From Streptomyces sp. CB02056 (lineage in GTDB: Bacteria; Actinomycetota; Actinomycetes; Streptomycetales; Streptomycetaceae), in NCBI RefSeq assembly GCF_001905545.1, contig NZ_LIPD01000009.1:523576-587575 (forward strand): DNA of 64,000 bases. The letters run 5' to 3'. A program made the position numbers and the translations under genes. The notes below the pieces were generated by a model. It saw nothing but the letters and a program-made list of their open reading frames with translations, did not search any database and was not told the origin of the DNA. This document shows positions 33,779 through 45,412 of the stretch, piece by piece. How positions within the stretch are numbered: position 1 is the first letter of the stretch; each line of letters starts with the position of its first letter.

Positions 33779-35352
33779 CCGGCACGCCGCAGGGCGCGCG
33801 AGCGACGCCACCCGGCCACGCCCGCGCCCGCCGCCCCCGCCGTGACCAGCAGCGCCCCCAGCGGCACCACGTCGCCGATCCGGTCGTACCAGGTCAGCGT
33901 CCCGGGCGCGGTGAGCGGCAGTCGGACGGTCAGCACGCCGGTGCCGTCGGTGCCGAGCCGGGCGAGCTCCCTGCCCTGGGCGTCGAACGCGGCCGAGACC
34001 CCGGTCAGCGAGGCCTGGACGGCCGGCCGGCCGGTCTCGGCGGCCCGGATCGCGGCCAGCGAGACGTGCTGCTCGGGCGCCCAGGTGCGCTGGAAGGTCG
34101 AGGTCGAGGACTGGTAGACCAGCACCCGGGCGCCGTCCCGGGCGGCGGTGCGGGCCATGTCGGGGAAGGCCGACTCGAAGCAGATCAGCGCCCCGACTGG
34201 CAGCGGCGCGCCCTCCCGGTCGGTGGCGGGCAGGACGTGGAAGGCCGTTCCGGGTGCCCGGTTCTCGCCCGCGGCCCGGCTGACCCCGGCGATCCAGCCG
34301 AGCACCGGCCGCAGCGGGATGTACTCGCCGAACGGCACCAGCCGGATCTTGCGGTAGCGGTCCACCACGCCGGCGGGGGAGACCAGCACCGCGTCCTTGG
34401 AGATCCGCCCGTCCGTCTTGCGCGCGTCCTCCCCGGCGACGACCTCGGCGCCGCTGGTCGCGGCGAGCCGGCGCAGGGTGTCCAGTGCGGCCGGGTCGCG
34501 GTCCAGGTCGGCGGTGGTGCTGCTCTCGCCCCACACGACCAGGTCCACCGGCTGTCCGACCAGTCCGGCCGTGATCCGCGCGCTCGCCTCGAAGCGGGCC
34601 TGGGGGTCCTCGACGATGCCGGGCTGGACCAGTGCCACGGTCACGGCCCCGTCCGCGGCGGGTGCCTCGCGCAGCGCGAACAGCAGCGGACCGGAGGCCA
34701 GGACCAGCACGACGGTCCCGGCCGCGACGGCCCGCGGCCGCCGGTGCACCGCGGTCAGCGCGATCAGCGCCCCGGTGTTCACCGCCGCCACCGCCGCGCT
34801 GACCAGCCAGATCCCGCCGGCCGAGGCCAGCCCGAGGACCGCCGGGTGCTGCCACTGGGTGGCGCCGAGCAGCGCCCACGGCCCGCCGAGCGCGGGCCAG
34901 GACCGCGCGTACTCGGTCGTCACCCAGACGGCCGGTACGACCAGCAGTGCGAGCAGGGCCCGACGGGCGGTCAGCCGGGGGTGCAGCAGCCGGTGCACGG
35001 TGTACCCGACGGCGCTCTGGAGCGCCCCGAACAGCACCGCGATCACCGGCAGCCCCGGCCCGACGGACGGGACCAGCCAGTACATCGCGGTCAGGATGAA
35101 CCCCGCGCCGAACCACCAGCCGCGCACCGCCGCCTCCCGGCCCGACGGCGCCCGCTGCATCAGCAGCAGTCCGGGGACGAGCGCGACCCAGGCCAGCCAG
35201 GCCTGCCCGGGCGCGGGGAAGGCGAGCACCGGAACCGCTCCGGCCGCCAGCGCACCGGTCCGCGCGCGGTACCGGTGCGGCGCGTGCGGCTCCCGTTCCT
35301 CGGCGGCGGTCGTGCTCAGGGTCGGGCTGGCGGGAGCGGAGCGACGCGACAT
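33754..35352 (-). CDS. lnt: apolipoprotein N-acyltransferase
   Basis: Membrane protein of 532 residues. About seven hydrophobic helices fill residues 30-225, then a periplasmic-side nitrilase domain carries the triad: Glu in 'VVWGESST' (about 272), Lys in 'KIRLVPFGEYIPLRP' (about 334) and Cys in 'LICFESAFPD' (about 388). A final helix (about 490-515) returns to the membrane. Lnt transfers a third acyl chain to the N-terminal Cys of lipoproteins. Streptomycetes commonly have one or two Lnt proteins. The ATG at 35352 has only a weak GGGTC upstream. The 3' end overlaps the VOC gene by 25 bases. Confidence 0.92.
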   Translation of the reverse strand: MSRRSAPASPTLSTTAAEEREPHAPHRYRARTGALAAGAVPVLAFPAPGQAWLAWVALVPGLLLMQRAPSGREAAVRGWWFGAGFILTAMYWLVPSVGPGLPVIAVLFGALQSAVGYTVHRLLHPRLTARRALLALLVVPAVWVTTEYARSWPALGGPWALLGATQWQHPAVLGLASAGGIWLVSAAVAAVNTGALIALTAVHRRPRAVAAGTVVLVLASGPLLFALREAPAADGAVTVALVQPGIVEDPQARFEASARITAGLVGQPVDLVVWGESSTTADLDRDPAALDTLRRLAATSGAEVVAGEDARKTDGRISKDAVLVSPAGVVDRYRKIRLVPFGEYIPLRPVLGWIAGVSRAAGENRAPGTAFHVLPATDREGAPLPVGALICFESAFPDMARTAARDGARVLVYQSSTSTFQRTWAPEQHVSLAAIRAAETGRPAVQASLTGVSAAFDAQGRELARLGTDGTGVLTVRLPLTAPGTLTWYDRIGDVVPLGALLVTAGAAGAGVAGWRRSRALRRAGQPSVPAV

Positions 35353-35474
35353 GACCCGTATTGTCCGCTTGACGGGCGTACACCACCAGTACGCCGTTCA
35401 GCCGAACGGGTGACAAGAGCCCCATGTTCGGAACCAGTGGTCCCGGCCGTACCGGTGGCCTTGCCAGAACGGGC

Positions 35475-35530
35475 GATCGGAGGGGTGGCCCCAAGGAAGT
35501 GCGGCCCCGAGGGGGCCCGCCCCTCCGATC
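35475..35530 (-). terminator. terminator after cobN
   Basis: Arms GATCGGAGGGG (35475-35485) and CCCCTCCGATC (35520-35530) pair perfectly over 11 bp, enclosing a second GGCCCC/GGGGCC pairing. It lies 14 bases downstream of the cobN stop, within the 191-base gap before the lnt start. Confidence 0.75.
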
Positions 35531-35543
35531 ACCGTGCGCGGCC

Positions 35544-39163
<3,620 letters not shown>

Positions 39164-39167
<4 letters not shown>

Positions 39168-39424
39168 GTGAAGGCCCTCCCGGCCTCGTCGGTGGCCGGG
39201 GTGGCCGGGATCTGGGCCGGGGCGGCCGCTGGGGTGGCACGGACGGCCGCGCGGTCGACCGGGGTGGTCGCGGCGCGGGCCGGGGCGGTCGCGCGGTCGA
39301 CCGGGGTGGTCGTGGCGGCGGCCGGAACGGGCATGACGGCGGTCGGGACAGCCGTGGTGGCGGTCGGGACGGCCGTGGTGGCGGCCGGGGACGCGGGCGC
39401 GGGCATGCGACAGCGCTGGAACAT
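39164..39424 (-). CDS. leader ORF (86 aa) between B12 riboswitch and cobN
   Basis: Short ORF beginning 'MFQRCRMPAPAS', 86 residues, almost wholly Ala/Thr/Pro/Val with internal repeats ('TTAVPTA' twice, 'TTPVDRA' twice). ATG 39424 is preceded by GAGGAAGG at about 5 bases, a strong site. The stop overlaps the cobN ATG (ATGA at 39167-39164). The low-complexity product has no family I know, so the ORF may matter mainly as a translational coupler placing cobN under riboswitch control. It could instead be non-coding spacer; the well-placed ribosome site and exact overlap favour translation. Confidence 0.6.
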
Positions 39425-39462
39425 TTCTGCCTTCCTCGGGGTCCGCGCCCCGGGCCGGTGGA

Positions 39463-39610
39463 GGACGGCAGGAGTTCCTGGCTCCCGCGGCCGACCGGTC
39501 TACCGGTGAACCGCGGTCACAGTGGCGGGACCGCACCGGGTTCGCACCGGTTTCCTCCCCTGCGCCGTCGCTGGCGTGCGGACGGTCCGTGAGGGACCGC
39601 CCGCCAGCAT
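39463..39610 (-). promoter_or_regulatory. cobalamin (AdoCbl) riboswitch
   Basis: Reading the minus strand, the conserved core appears in order: GGAGGAAACCGGTGCGAA (3' part of the P3-P6 region), GGTCCCGCCACTGTGAC (the B12 box) and GAGCCAGGAACTCCTGCC (39484-39467, the kissing-loop region). A 5' hairpin occupies about 39571-39607. Just downstream, GCCGTCCTC (39469-39461) can pair at 8 of 9 positions with the leader ORF ribosome-binding segment GAGGAAGGC (39437-39429), an anti-Shine-Dalgarno platform. Bound cobalamin should shut off the leader ORF and cobN. Exact ends are approximate. Confidence 0.93.
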
Positions 39611-39783
39611 CGTACGGGGTGCGGCTGACCTGGGGGAGGGTGAGCTTTCGGACGTCCGGCCGACGGGGCTCGGATGTCCGGCGGACGGGGGCTCGGGGTG
39701 TCCGGCAGGTGCGGCGGGGGCGGGGCCGGGGTGTGATGCAGCGGACGGAGGCAAGCGATCGGATCATCTGTATGCTCGCCGCC

Positions 39784-41103
39784 ATGCCACCGACACCCGA
39801 CGCCACCGCGCCGGGCGCCGCAGGACCCGACCGGGAGGTGCCCGACCGGGGGCGTGCGGACGCCTGTCCCGGAGCACTTCGTCTGCATACGGCCGACGAC
39901 GGCGCCCTCGCCCGGATCCGCCTGCCCGGCGGTCTGCTGACGGACCGTCAGGCCATCGCGCTGGCCGAGGCCGCCGAGGCCCTCGGCGACGGCGAGTTGG
40001 AGACCACCTCGCGCGGCAACGTCCAGCTGCGCGGCCTGGCCCCGCACTGCGCGGCCGAGCTCGCCGACCGGCTGCGCGCCGTCGGGCTGCTGCCCTCGGA
40101 CACCCACGAGCGGGTCCGCAACATCGTCGCCTCGCCGACGGCCGGACTGGACACCACTGCCGAGGGAGCCGTCGGCAACGCCGATGTGCAGTCCTGGGTA
40201 CGGGAGTTGGACGCGCGGCTGTGCGCCGCCGACTGGGCGGCCGGGCTGTCCGGCAAGTTCCTGTTCGCGCTGGACGACGGGCGGGGCGACGTCGCCGCGC
40301 TCGACGCCGATGTGACATTGGTCGCAGGCCCGGGCGGCACGCGGTTGCTGCGCCTCGGACGCGACGGACGCGGACACCCGGTCGAGTCCGGGCGGGAGGT
40401 CACGGCCGTGCTGGACGCGGCCCGCTCCTTCCTGGCGGCGCTGCGGACGCACGGGCGCAAGGCCTGGCACCTGCGCGAGGTCCCCGAACTGCTGCCGGCC
40501 GGCACGGTGCCGCTGCCCGCCTTCGCCGGCAGCGCGCCCGCCGTCGGCGCGCTGCGCGGCGGGCTCTCGGTGGGGCTGCGGTTCGGCCGGGCGAGCGCCG
40601 GGCAGTGGCGGACGCTGGTCGCCGCCTCGGCCGGTGAGCTGCGGCTGACCCCCTGGCGCGGGGCGGTGCTGCCCGGCGCCCCGGCCGACCGGCTGCCGGG
40701 GCTCGCCGCGGCCGGCTTCCGCACCGAGCCCGGCTCGGCCTGGGAGCGGGCCACCGCCTGCACCGGGCTGCCGGGCTGCGCCAAGTCGCTGGCCGACGTC
40801 CGTACGGACGCGGCTCGGGCGCTGGACGCCGGTGCCGCGGTGAGGACCGGTGCCGGCCCCGATGGTCTGCTGCCCGTCCACTGGTCGGGCTGTGAACGGC
40901 GCTGCGGCCACCCGGCCGGGCGGTGGGTGGACGTGCTCGCCACGGGGCGCGGCTACCGGGTGACGGTGAACGGGGCGAACGCCGACGTGCCGGAGCCCGA
41001 TGCGGCGAAGGCCCATGAGATGAACGCCGTTGTGACGAACGCCGTTGTGACGAACGAGGAGATGGCCGAGGCGGTCGCCGAGGCCAGGAGGACCACGAAG
41101 TGA
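39784..41103 (+). CDS. cobG: precorrin-3B synthase
   Basis: Nitrite/sulfite reductase-type enzyme of 439 residues. The Fe4S4 Cys set is seen as 'CTGLPGC' (C-x5-C, about 325) and 'CERRC' (C-x3-C, about 370); the ferredoxin-like half-domain begins 'ALARIRLPGGLLTDRQ'. CobG uses O2 to make precorrin-3B before ring contraction, so the pathway is aerobic. The start is uncertain: ATG 39784, 39772 or 39736. None has a well-spaced ribosome site; GGAGG at 39747-39751 lies too close to 39736 only if that ATG is not used. A 15-bp direct repeat near the 3' end duplicates 'NAVVT'. The stop overlaps cobH (GTGA). Confidence 0.88.
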   Translation: MPPTPDATAPGAAGPDREVPDRGRADACPGALRLHTADDGALARIRLPGGLLTDRQAIALAEAAEALGDGELETTSRGNVQLRGLAPHCAAELADRLRAVGLLPSDTHERVRNIVASPTAGLDTTAEGAVGNADVQSWVRELDARLCAADWAAGLSGKFLFALDDGRGDVAALDADVTLVAGPGGTRLLRLGRDGRGHPVESGREVTAVLDAARSFLAALRTHGRKAWHLREVPELLPAGTVPLPAFAGSAPAVGALRGGLSVGLRFGRASAGQWRTLVAASAGELRLTPWRGAVLPGAPADRLPGLAAAGFRTEPGSAWERATACTGLPGCAKSLADVRTDAARALDAGAAVRTGAGPDGLLPVHWSGCERRCGHPAGRWVDVLATGRGYRVTVNGANADVPEPDAAKAHEMNAVVTNAVVTNEEMAEAVAEARRTTK

Positions 41104-41726
41104 TCGAGTACGAGAAGGACGGCGCGTCCATCTACCGCCAGTCCTTTGCCACCATCCGCGCGGAGGCCGATCTGGCCGCCCTCCCGGCGGACGTCTCCCA
41201 GGTCGCGGTGCGGATGATCCACGCCTGCGGGATGGTCGACCTGGTCGAGGACCTGGTGTACTCGCCCGGTGTGGTCGCCTCCGCGCGCGCCGCGCTGCAC
41301 GCGGGTGCGCCCATCCTCTGCGACGTCAACATGGTCGCGAGCGGCGTCACCCGTCGGCGGCTGCCGGCCGACAACGAGGTGATCTGCACCCTCACCGACC
41401 CCTCGGTGCCCGAACTCGCCCGCACGATGGGCAACACCCGCAGCGCCGCGGCCATGGAGCTGTGGCTGCCCCGGCTGGAGGGCGCGGTGGTCGCCGTCGG
41501 CAACGCCCCGACCTCGCTGTTCCGGCTGCTGGAGATGATCGAGGCGGGCGCACCGCGACCGGCCGCGGTGATCGGCGTCCCGGTCGGCTTCATCGGCGCC
41601 GCCGAGTCCAAGCAGGCCCTGGCCGAGCACCCGTCCGGCCTGGAGCACCTGGTGGTGCGCGGTCGGCGCGGCGGCAGTGCGATGGCCGCCGCCGCCATCA
41701 ACGCGATTGCGAGCGAAGAAGAGTGA
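41100..41726 (+). CDS. cobH: precorrin-8X methylmutase
   Basis: Enzyme of 208 residues, the standard CobH/CbiC length. It opens with 'YEKDGASIYRQSFATIRAEA' and contains 'VAVRMIHACGMVDLVEDL' (catalytic His region), 'GAPILCDVNMVASGV' and 'GVPVGFIGAAESKQAL'. It moves the C-11 methyl group to C-12, forming hydrogenobyrinate. GTG 41100 overlaps the cobG stop and its own stop overlaps the cobIJ GTG, so the three genes are translationally coupled. Confidence 0.96.
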   Translation: MIEYEKDGASIYRQSFATIRAEADLAALPADVSQVAVRMIHACGMVDLVEDLVYSPGVVASARAALHAGAPILCDVNMVASGVTRRRLPADNEVICTLTDPSVPELARTMGNTRSAAAMELWLPRLEGAVVAVGNAPTSLFRLLEMIEAGAPRPAAVIGVPVGFIGAAESKQALAEHPSGLEHLVVRGRRGGSAMAAAAINAIASEEE

Positions 41727-43240
41727 CGGACCGTCAGAGCACCACGGGTCGGCTGTACGGCGTCGGGCTCGGCCCGGGCGACCCGTCGCTGGTGACCGTC
41801 CGCGCCGCCGAACTCATCGGCAAGGCCGACGTGGTGGCCTACCACAGCGCCCGGCACGGCCGGTCCATCGCACGGTCGATCGCCGAACGGTATCTGACGG
41901 ACGGTCAGATCGAGGAGAAGCTGGTCTACCCGCTCACCGTCGAGACCACCGACCATCCGGGCGGCTACCGCGGCGCGTTGGACGACTTCTACGAGGAGGC
42001 CGCGGCCCGGCTGGCCGCCCACCTGGACGCCGGGCGCGACGTGGTCGTCCTCGCCGAGGGCGACCCGCTCTTCTACGGCTCCTACCAGCACATGCACAAG
42101 CGGCTCGCGCACCGCTACCCGACCGAGGTGGTGCCGGGCGTGACCTCGCTCAGCGCGGCCGCGGCCCGGCTCGGGCAGCCGCTGACCGAGGCCGAGGAGA
42201 CGCTCACCGTCATCCCCGGCACGCTGCCCGAGGAGGAGCTGACGGCGCGGATCGCGGCCGCCGACTCGGCCGTGATCATGAAGCTGGGGCGCACCTTCCC
42301 GACCGTCCGCCGGGCCCTGGAGCGGGCTGGGCGGCTGGCGGAGGCGCAGTACGTGGAACGGGCCTTCATGGCGGGGGAGCGGATCGCGCCGCTCGCCGAG
42401 GTCGACGGCGACACGGTGCCGTACTTCTCGGTCGCGGTGCTGCCGAGCAAGGTCGCGCCGCTGGAGCCGGAGGTCCGGCTGTCGGACGGCGTCGGCAGCG
42501 TGACCGTGGTCGGCACCGGGCCGGCCGGGCCGCTCTGGCTGACCGCCGAGGCGCGCGGCGCGCTCTCCGAGGCCACCGACCTGGTCGGCTACACCACCTA
42601 CCTGGACCGGGTGCCGGAGCGGCCGGGGCAGCGGCGGCACGGCTCGGACAACAAGGTGGAGTCGGAGCGCGCCGAGTTCGCCCTGGAACTCGCCCGGCGC
42701 GGGCACCGCGTCGCGGTGGTGTCCTCGGGTGACCCGGGGGTGTTCGCGATGGCCACCGCCGTGCTGGAGGTCGCCTGCGAGGAGGCCTACCGGGACGTCC
42801 CGGTGCGGGTGCTCCCCGGGATGACCGCCGCCCACGCGGCCGCCTCCCGGGCCGGCGCCCCGCTCGGGCACGACTACGCGACGGTGTCGCTCTCGGACCG
42901 GCTCAAGCCGTGGGACGTGGTGGCGAAGCGGCTGCGGGCCGCGGCCGAGGCGGACCTGGTGCTCGCCCTGTACAACCCGGGCTCGAAGTCCCGGATCACC
43001 CAGGTCGGGCTCGCCCGGGACCTGCTGCTGGAGTACCGGGCACCCGAGACCCCGGTGGTGATGGCCCGCGACGTCGGCGGCCCGACCGAGCGGGTGCGGA
43101 TCGTCCGACTGGGCGAGCTGGACCCGGCGCTGGTCGACATGCGGACCATCCTGCTGATCGGCTCCTCGCAGACCCGGGCGGTCGAGCGGGGCGGCGGCGT
43201 GGAGGTCGTCTGGACGCCGCGGCGGTACCCGGAGGAGTGA
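41723..43240 (+). CDS. cobIJ: fused precorrin-2 C20- / precorrin-3B C17-methyltransferase
   Basis: Bifunctional protein of 505 residues joining two SAM-dependent uroporphyrin-III methyltransferase-type domains. The CobI part (about 1-245) starts 'LYGVGLGPGDPSLVTVRA' and has 'VLAEGDPLFYGSYQHM'. The CobJ part (about 250-505) has 'VTVVGTGPAGPLWLT', 'VVSSGDPGVFAMATAVLE' and 'LALYNPGSKSRITQ'. It methylates C20 of precorrin-2, then C17 of precorrin-3B with ring contraction, on either side of the CobG step encoded two genes upstream. The fusion is known in actinobacteria. The stop codon begins repeat copy 5. Confidence 0.95.
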   Translation: MTDRQSTTGRLYGVGLGPGDPSLVTVRAAELIGKADVVAYHSARHGRSIARSIAERYLTDGQIEEKLVYPLTVETTDHPGGYRGALDDFYEEAAARLAAHLDAGRDVVVLAEGDPLFYGSYQHMHKRLAHRYPTEVVPGVTSLSAAAARLGQPLTEAEETLTVIPGTLPEEELTARIAAADSAVIMKLGRTFPTVRRALERAGRLAEAQYVERAFMAGERIAPLAEVDGDTVPYFSVAVLPSKVAPLEPEVRLSDGVGSVTVVGTGPAGPLWLTAEARGALSEATDLVGYTTYLDRVPERPGQRRHGSDNKVESERAEFALELARRGHRVAVVSSGDPGVFAMATAVLEVACEEAYRDVPVRVLPGMTAAHAAASRAGAPLGHDYATVSLSDRLKPWDVVAKRLRAAAEADLVLALYNPGSKSRITQVGLARDLLLEYRAPETPVVMARDVGGPTERVRIVRLGELDPALVDMRTILLIGSSQTRAVERGGGVEVVWTPRRYPEE

Positions 43241-43329
43241 CGGGTGACAGATGACAGCGAACAGATTTCATCATCTGTTCGCTGTCATCTGTTCTCTGTT
43301 CGCTGGTATCCGTTCCCTGTTCTCCGGCT
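43238..43329. repeat. heptad inverted-repeat element, copy 5
   Basis: Four units run from the cobIJ stop (TGACGGG, TGACAGA, TGACAGC, GAACAGA). The centre is TTTCATCA (43266-43273), and eight right-hand units follow (TCTGTTC, GCTGTCA, TCTGTTC twice, GCTGGTA, TCCGTTC, CCTGTTC, TCCGGCT). Arms 43247-43266 and 43273-43292 pair over 20 bp exactly. It separates cobIJ from a convergent gene. The centre departs from the palindromic TTTCGAAA. Confidence 0.92.
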
Positions 43330-43337
43330 GCCGACCG

Positions 43338-45077
43338 CTACCGGGTCGGCTTGGTGAGCAGCAGCTCCGTGTTGTGGTCCCCGCCCGCGCCCAGCAGCGC
43401 CGCCGGGCGGCCGTTCGGGTCGTTGTACGACAGCTCGCGGTAGAGCGCCGCGAGGTTGGCGTCCGAGGTGCCGCCGAAGTCCGTCCCGTACGGGGCGGAG
43501 GACTCGATCAGCGTGGTGAACAGCGAGAGCGTGCCGTCCCCGTTGTCCGCGATCTCGATGATCCGCCCGTGCTGCGGGTAGTCGATGTGCGAGGCGGTGT
43601 TGATCTCCCAGAACGCCCGCTCCGGCACCGCGTGGCCGTGCGGCGTGATCTTGTTCATGTGGGTGTGCCCGTTCACCCACGCGACCACGTTCGGGTAGCG
43701 CTGGAGCAGCGCGACCAGCTCGTTGCCGTCGTGCCGTCCCTCGAAGATGTTGCGCGGGTCCGGCAGCAGGTTGCCCATCGTGCCGCTGGTGTGGTGGCTG
43801 AAGAGCAGGATCAGCTCGTCCGTGCTCCCGCCGGTCACCTTGCGCCCGTCGGCGTCGTACCAGTGCCCGCTGTGCGCCTGCAACTGCTGCTCCAGCCAGC
43901 GCAGTTGCGCGGTGCCCAGCGAACCGTCGGCGAACCCGGCCTGGTTGGTGGTGTCCAGGCTGATGCCGACCACCTTCTCCGAGATGCGGAAGGTGTAGTA
44001 GAGCTTGCCGCTGTTCGCCATGTCCGAGGTGAAGCCGTGCCCGTACGGGCCGGCGCCGGTGACCGCCGGGTTCAGGTGGGCCTTGGCGAACTCCTTGAGC
44101 GTGAACGGCCGGCGGCGCTCGTCCGGGGTGACCTTGCGGACCAGGTCGCCACTGGCGATCAGCTTCGCCAGCAGCAGCACGGCGCCCGCCGGGTCGCGGC
44201 GCAGCGAGTCCGTCAGCTGGGCGGCCGTGGCGTCGTCGCAGCCCTCCAGCTTGTACTGGCCGGTGTACAGGTCGTTCAGCAGTCCGAGGTCCGGCAGCGA
44301 ACCCTCGATGCTGTCGTCGTGGTTGCCGACCGTGGTGTACCAGGGCGTGCGCAGGCCCGGCGCGTCGAAGGGGCGGCCGGCGGCGGACAGGAAGCCGGCT
44401 ATCTGCGGGAAGCCCTTCGCCTTGTAGCCGTCGTTGTAGGAGAGTTCGGGGTTCCAGTAGGCGGCGTTGCCGGAGTTCTGCACACCCTCGTAGCGGCTGA
44501 GGTCACCGGTGTTCTGGGCCAGCCGTCCACCGCCCATGACCTTGAGGTACCAGTCGAGTTCGGCGAGCTCGTGGTTGTCGGTGTTGTCGCCGGTGGCCAT
44601 CACCATGCTGAACGGCATCCCGGTGTAGGGGCCGCCGGCGAGCGAGTTGACCCGCTCGACGAGGGCCGAGACACCGCGGGCGTTCAGGGCCTCCTGCGGC
44701 CGGTACGCGCTGCCGTTGAGCTTGGCCAGGTACTCGAAGCGCACCGGGGACTCGGTGTCCACCAGGTGCAGGTCGCTGAACTGGACGAAGCTGGCCAGCC
44801 CGGTCCGGCGGTCGTCCCGCCCGGTGGTCGCCGACGCCAGGTCGCCGCGCACCACCAGCGGCCAGCCCGGCCCGGCCGTCAGCCGCTTGTAGCCGCCGGT
44901 GCCGACCGGCGTGGCCACCTGCTCCAGCGTGGTCCCGGTGACCCTGACCGCCCGCGCGGCCGTCGTCGCCAGGGCCTGGTCGCGCGCCGCGGCCGAGGCG
45001 AACTGCGCGCCGCCCAACGACAAGGCCGACCAGGCGGCGGCCACCGACGTACCGGTGAGGAACGTACGCCGACTCAT
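43338..45077 (-). CDS. Tat-exported metallophosphoesterase
   Basis: Calcineurin-like phosphoesterase of about 579 residues. A twin-arginine signal 'SRRTFLTGTSVAAAW' starts at residue 2 from ATG 45077 (GTG 45098 and 45086 are in-frame alternatives). Metal-binding blocks are 'FVQFSDLHLVDTE' (DxH), 'MVMATGDNTDNHE' (GDN), 'YTTVGNHDDS' (GNHD), 'LILLFSHHTSGTM' and 'VAWVNGHTHMN' (GHxH). It matches the TIGR03767-type actinobacterial family, with no known substrate. It is folded in the cytoplasm and exported by Tat. Convergent with cobIJ; not part of cobalamin synthesis. Confidence 0.87.
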   Translation of the reverse strand: MSRRTFLTGTSVAAAWSALSLGGAQFASAAARDQALATTAARAVRVTGTTLEQVATPVGTGGYKRLTAGPGWPLVVRGDLASATTGRDDRRTGLASFVQFSDLHLVDTESPVRFEYLAKLNGSAYRPQEALNARGVSALVERVNSLAGGPYTGMPFSMVMATGDNTDNHELAELDWYLKVMGGGRLAQNTGDLSRYEGVQNSGNAAYWNPELSYNDGYKAKGFPQIAGFLSAAGRPFDAPGLRTPWYTTVGNHDDSIEGSLPDLGLLNDLYTGQYKLEGCDDATAAQLTDSLRRDPAGAVLLLAKLIASGDLVRKVTPDERRRPFTLKEFAKAHLNPAVTGAGPYGHGFTSDMANSGKLYYTFRISEKVVGISLDTTNQAGFADGSLGTAQLRWLEQQLQAHSGHWYDADGRKVTGGSTDELILLFSHHTSGTMGNLLPDPRNIFEGRHDGNELVALLQRYPNVVAWVNGHTHMNKITPHGHAVPERAFWEINTASHIDYPQHGRIIEIADNGDGTLSLFTTLIESSAPYGTDFGGTSDANLAALYRELSYNDPNGRPAALLGAGGDHNTELLLTKPTR

Positions 45078-45412
45078 CCCTGCCACAAAAACCCCCACAT
45101 GCTGGTGGCCCGGCGGGGCAGTCGACCCCGGCCGGGCCCACGTCTGTCATGAACCCGCTTCTGGCGGACCGCCAGATTACTCACTGGTAGCCGCGGCGGG
45201 CGAGGCCCGTGCAGCGAACTCTTCGGGAACGCGGGACGGCGCGACCCTCCGCAACTCGTGCACGAGGGGTTCCACCGAGCGGGGCGAGGCGCGGCCGCCG
45301 CCACCCCGGTCGGGCCCCACCAGGGCCGGTGGGGGAAAATCGGCGACGGCGTCCGGTGCGGCCGCCGGAGCGGAGCAAGGACGGCGCGGGCGCCGTCGGA
45401 AACGGGGCGCAG
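45078..45412. other. divergent intergenic region before cbiD
   Basis: These 335 bases separate the phosphoesterase and cbiD starts. In-frame GTG codons at 45209 and 45356 could extend CbiD, but the encoded Arg/Pro-rich residues look non-coding. I looked for a cobalamin riboswitch (GCCACTG box) on the plus strand and found none. Promoters for both genes are expected here. Confidence 0.4.

Noticed and set aside
39168..39806. In-frame extension of cobN by about 210 codons
   Set aside because: It crosses the cobalamin riboswitch; the normal CobN N-terminus starts at 39167 with its own GGAGGG.
45078..45412. A second cobalamin riboswitch in front of cbiD
   Set aside because: GGAAC and GACGG fragments occur but the GCCACTG box and the GAGCCAGGA element are missing.
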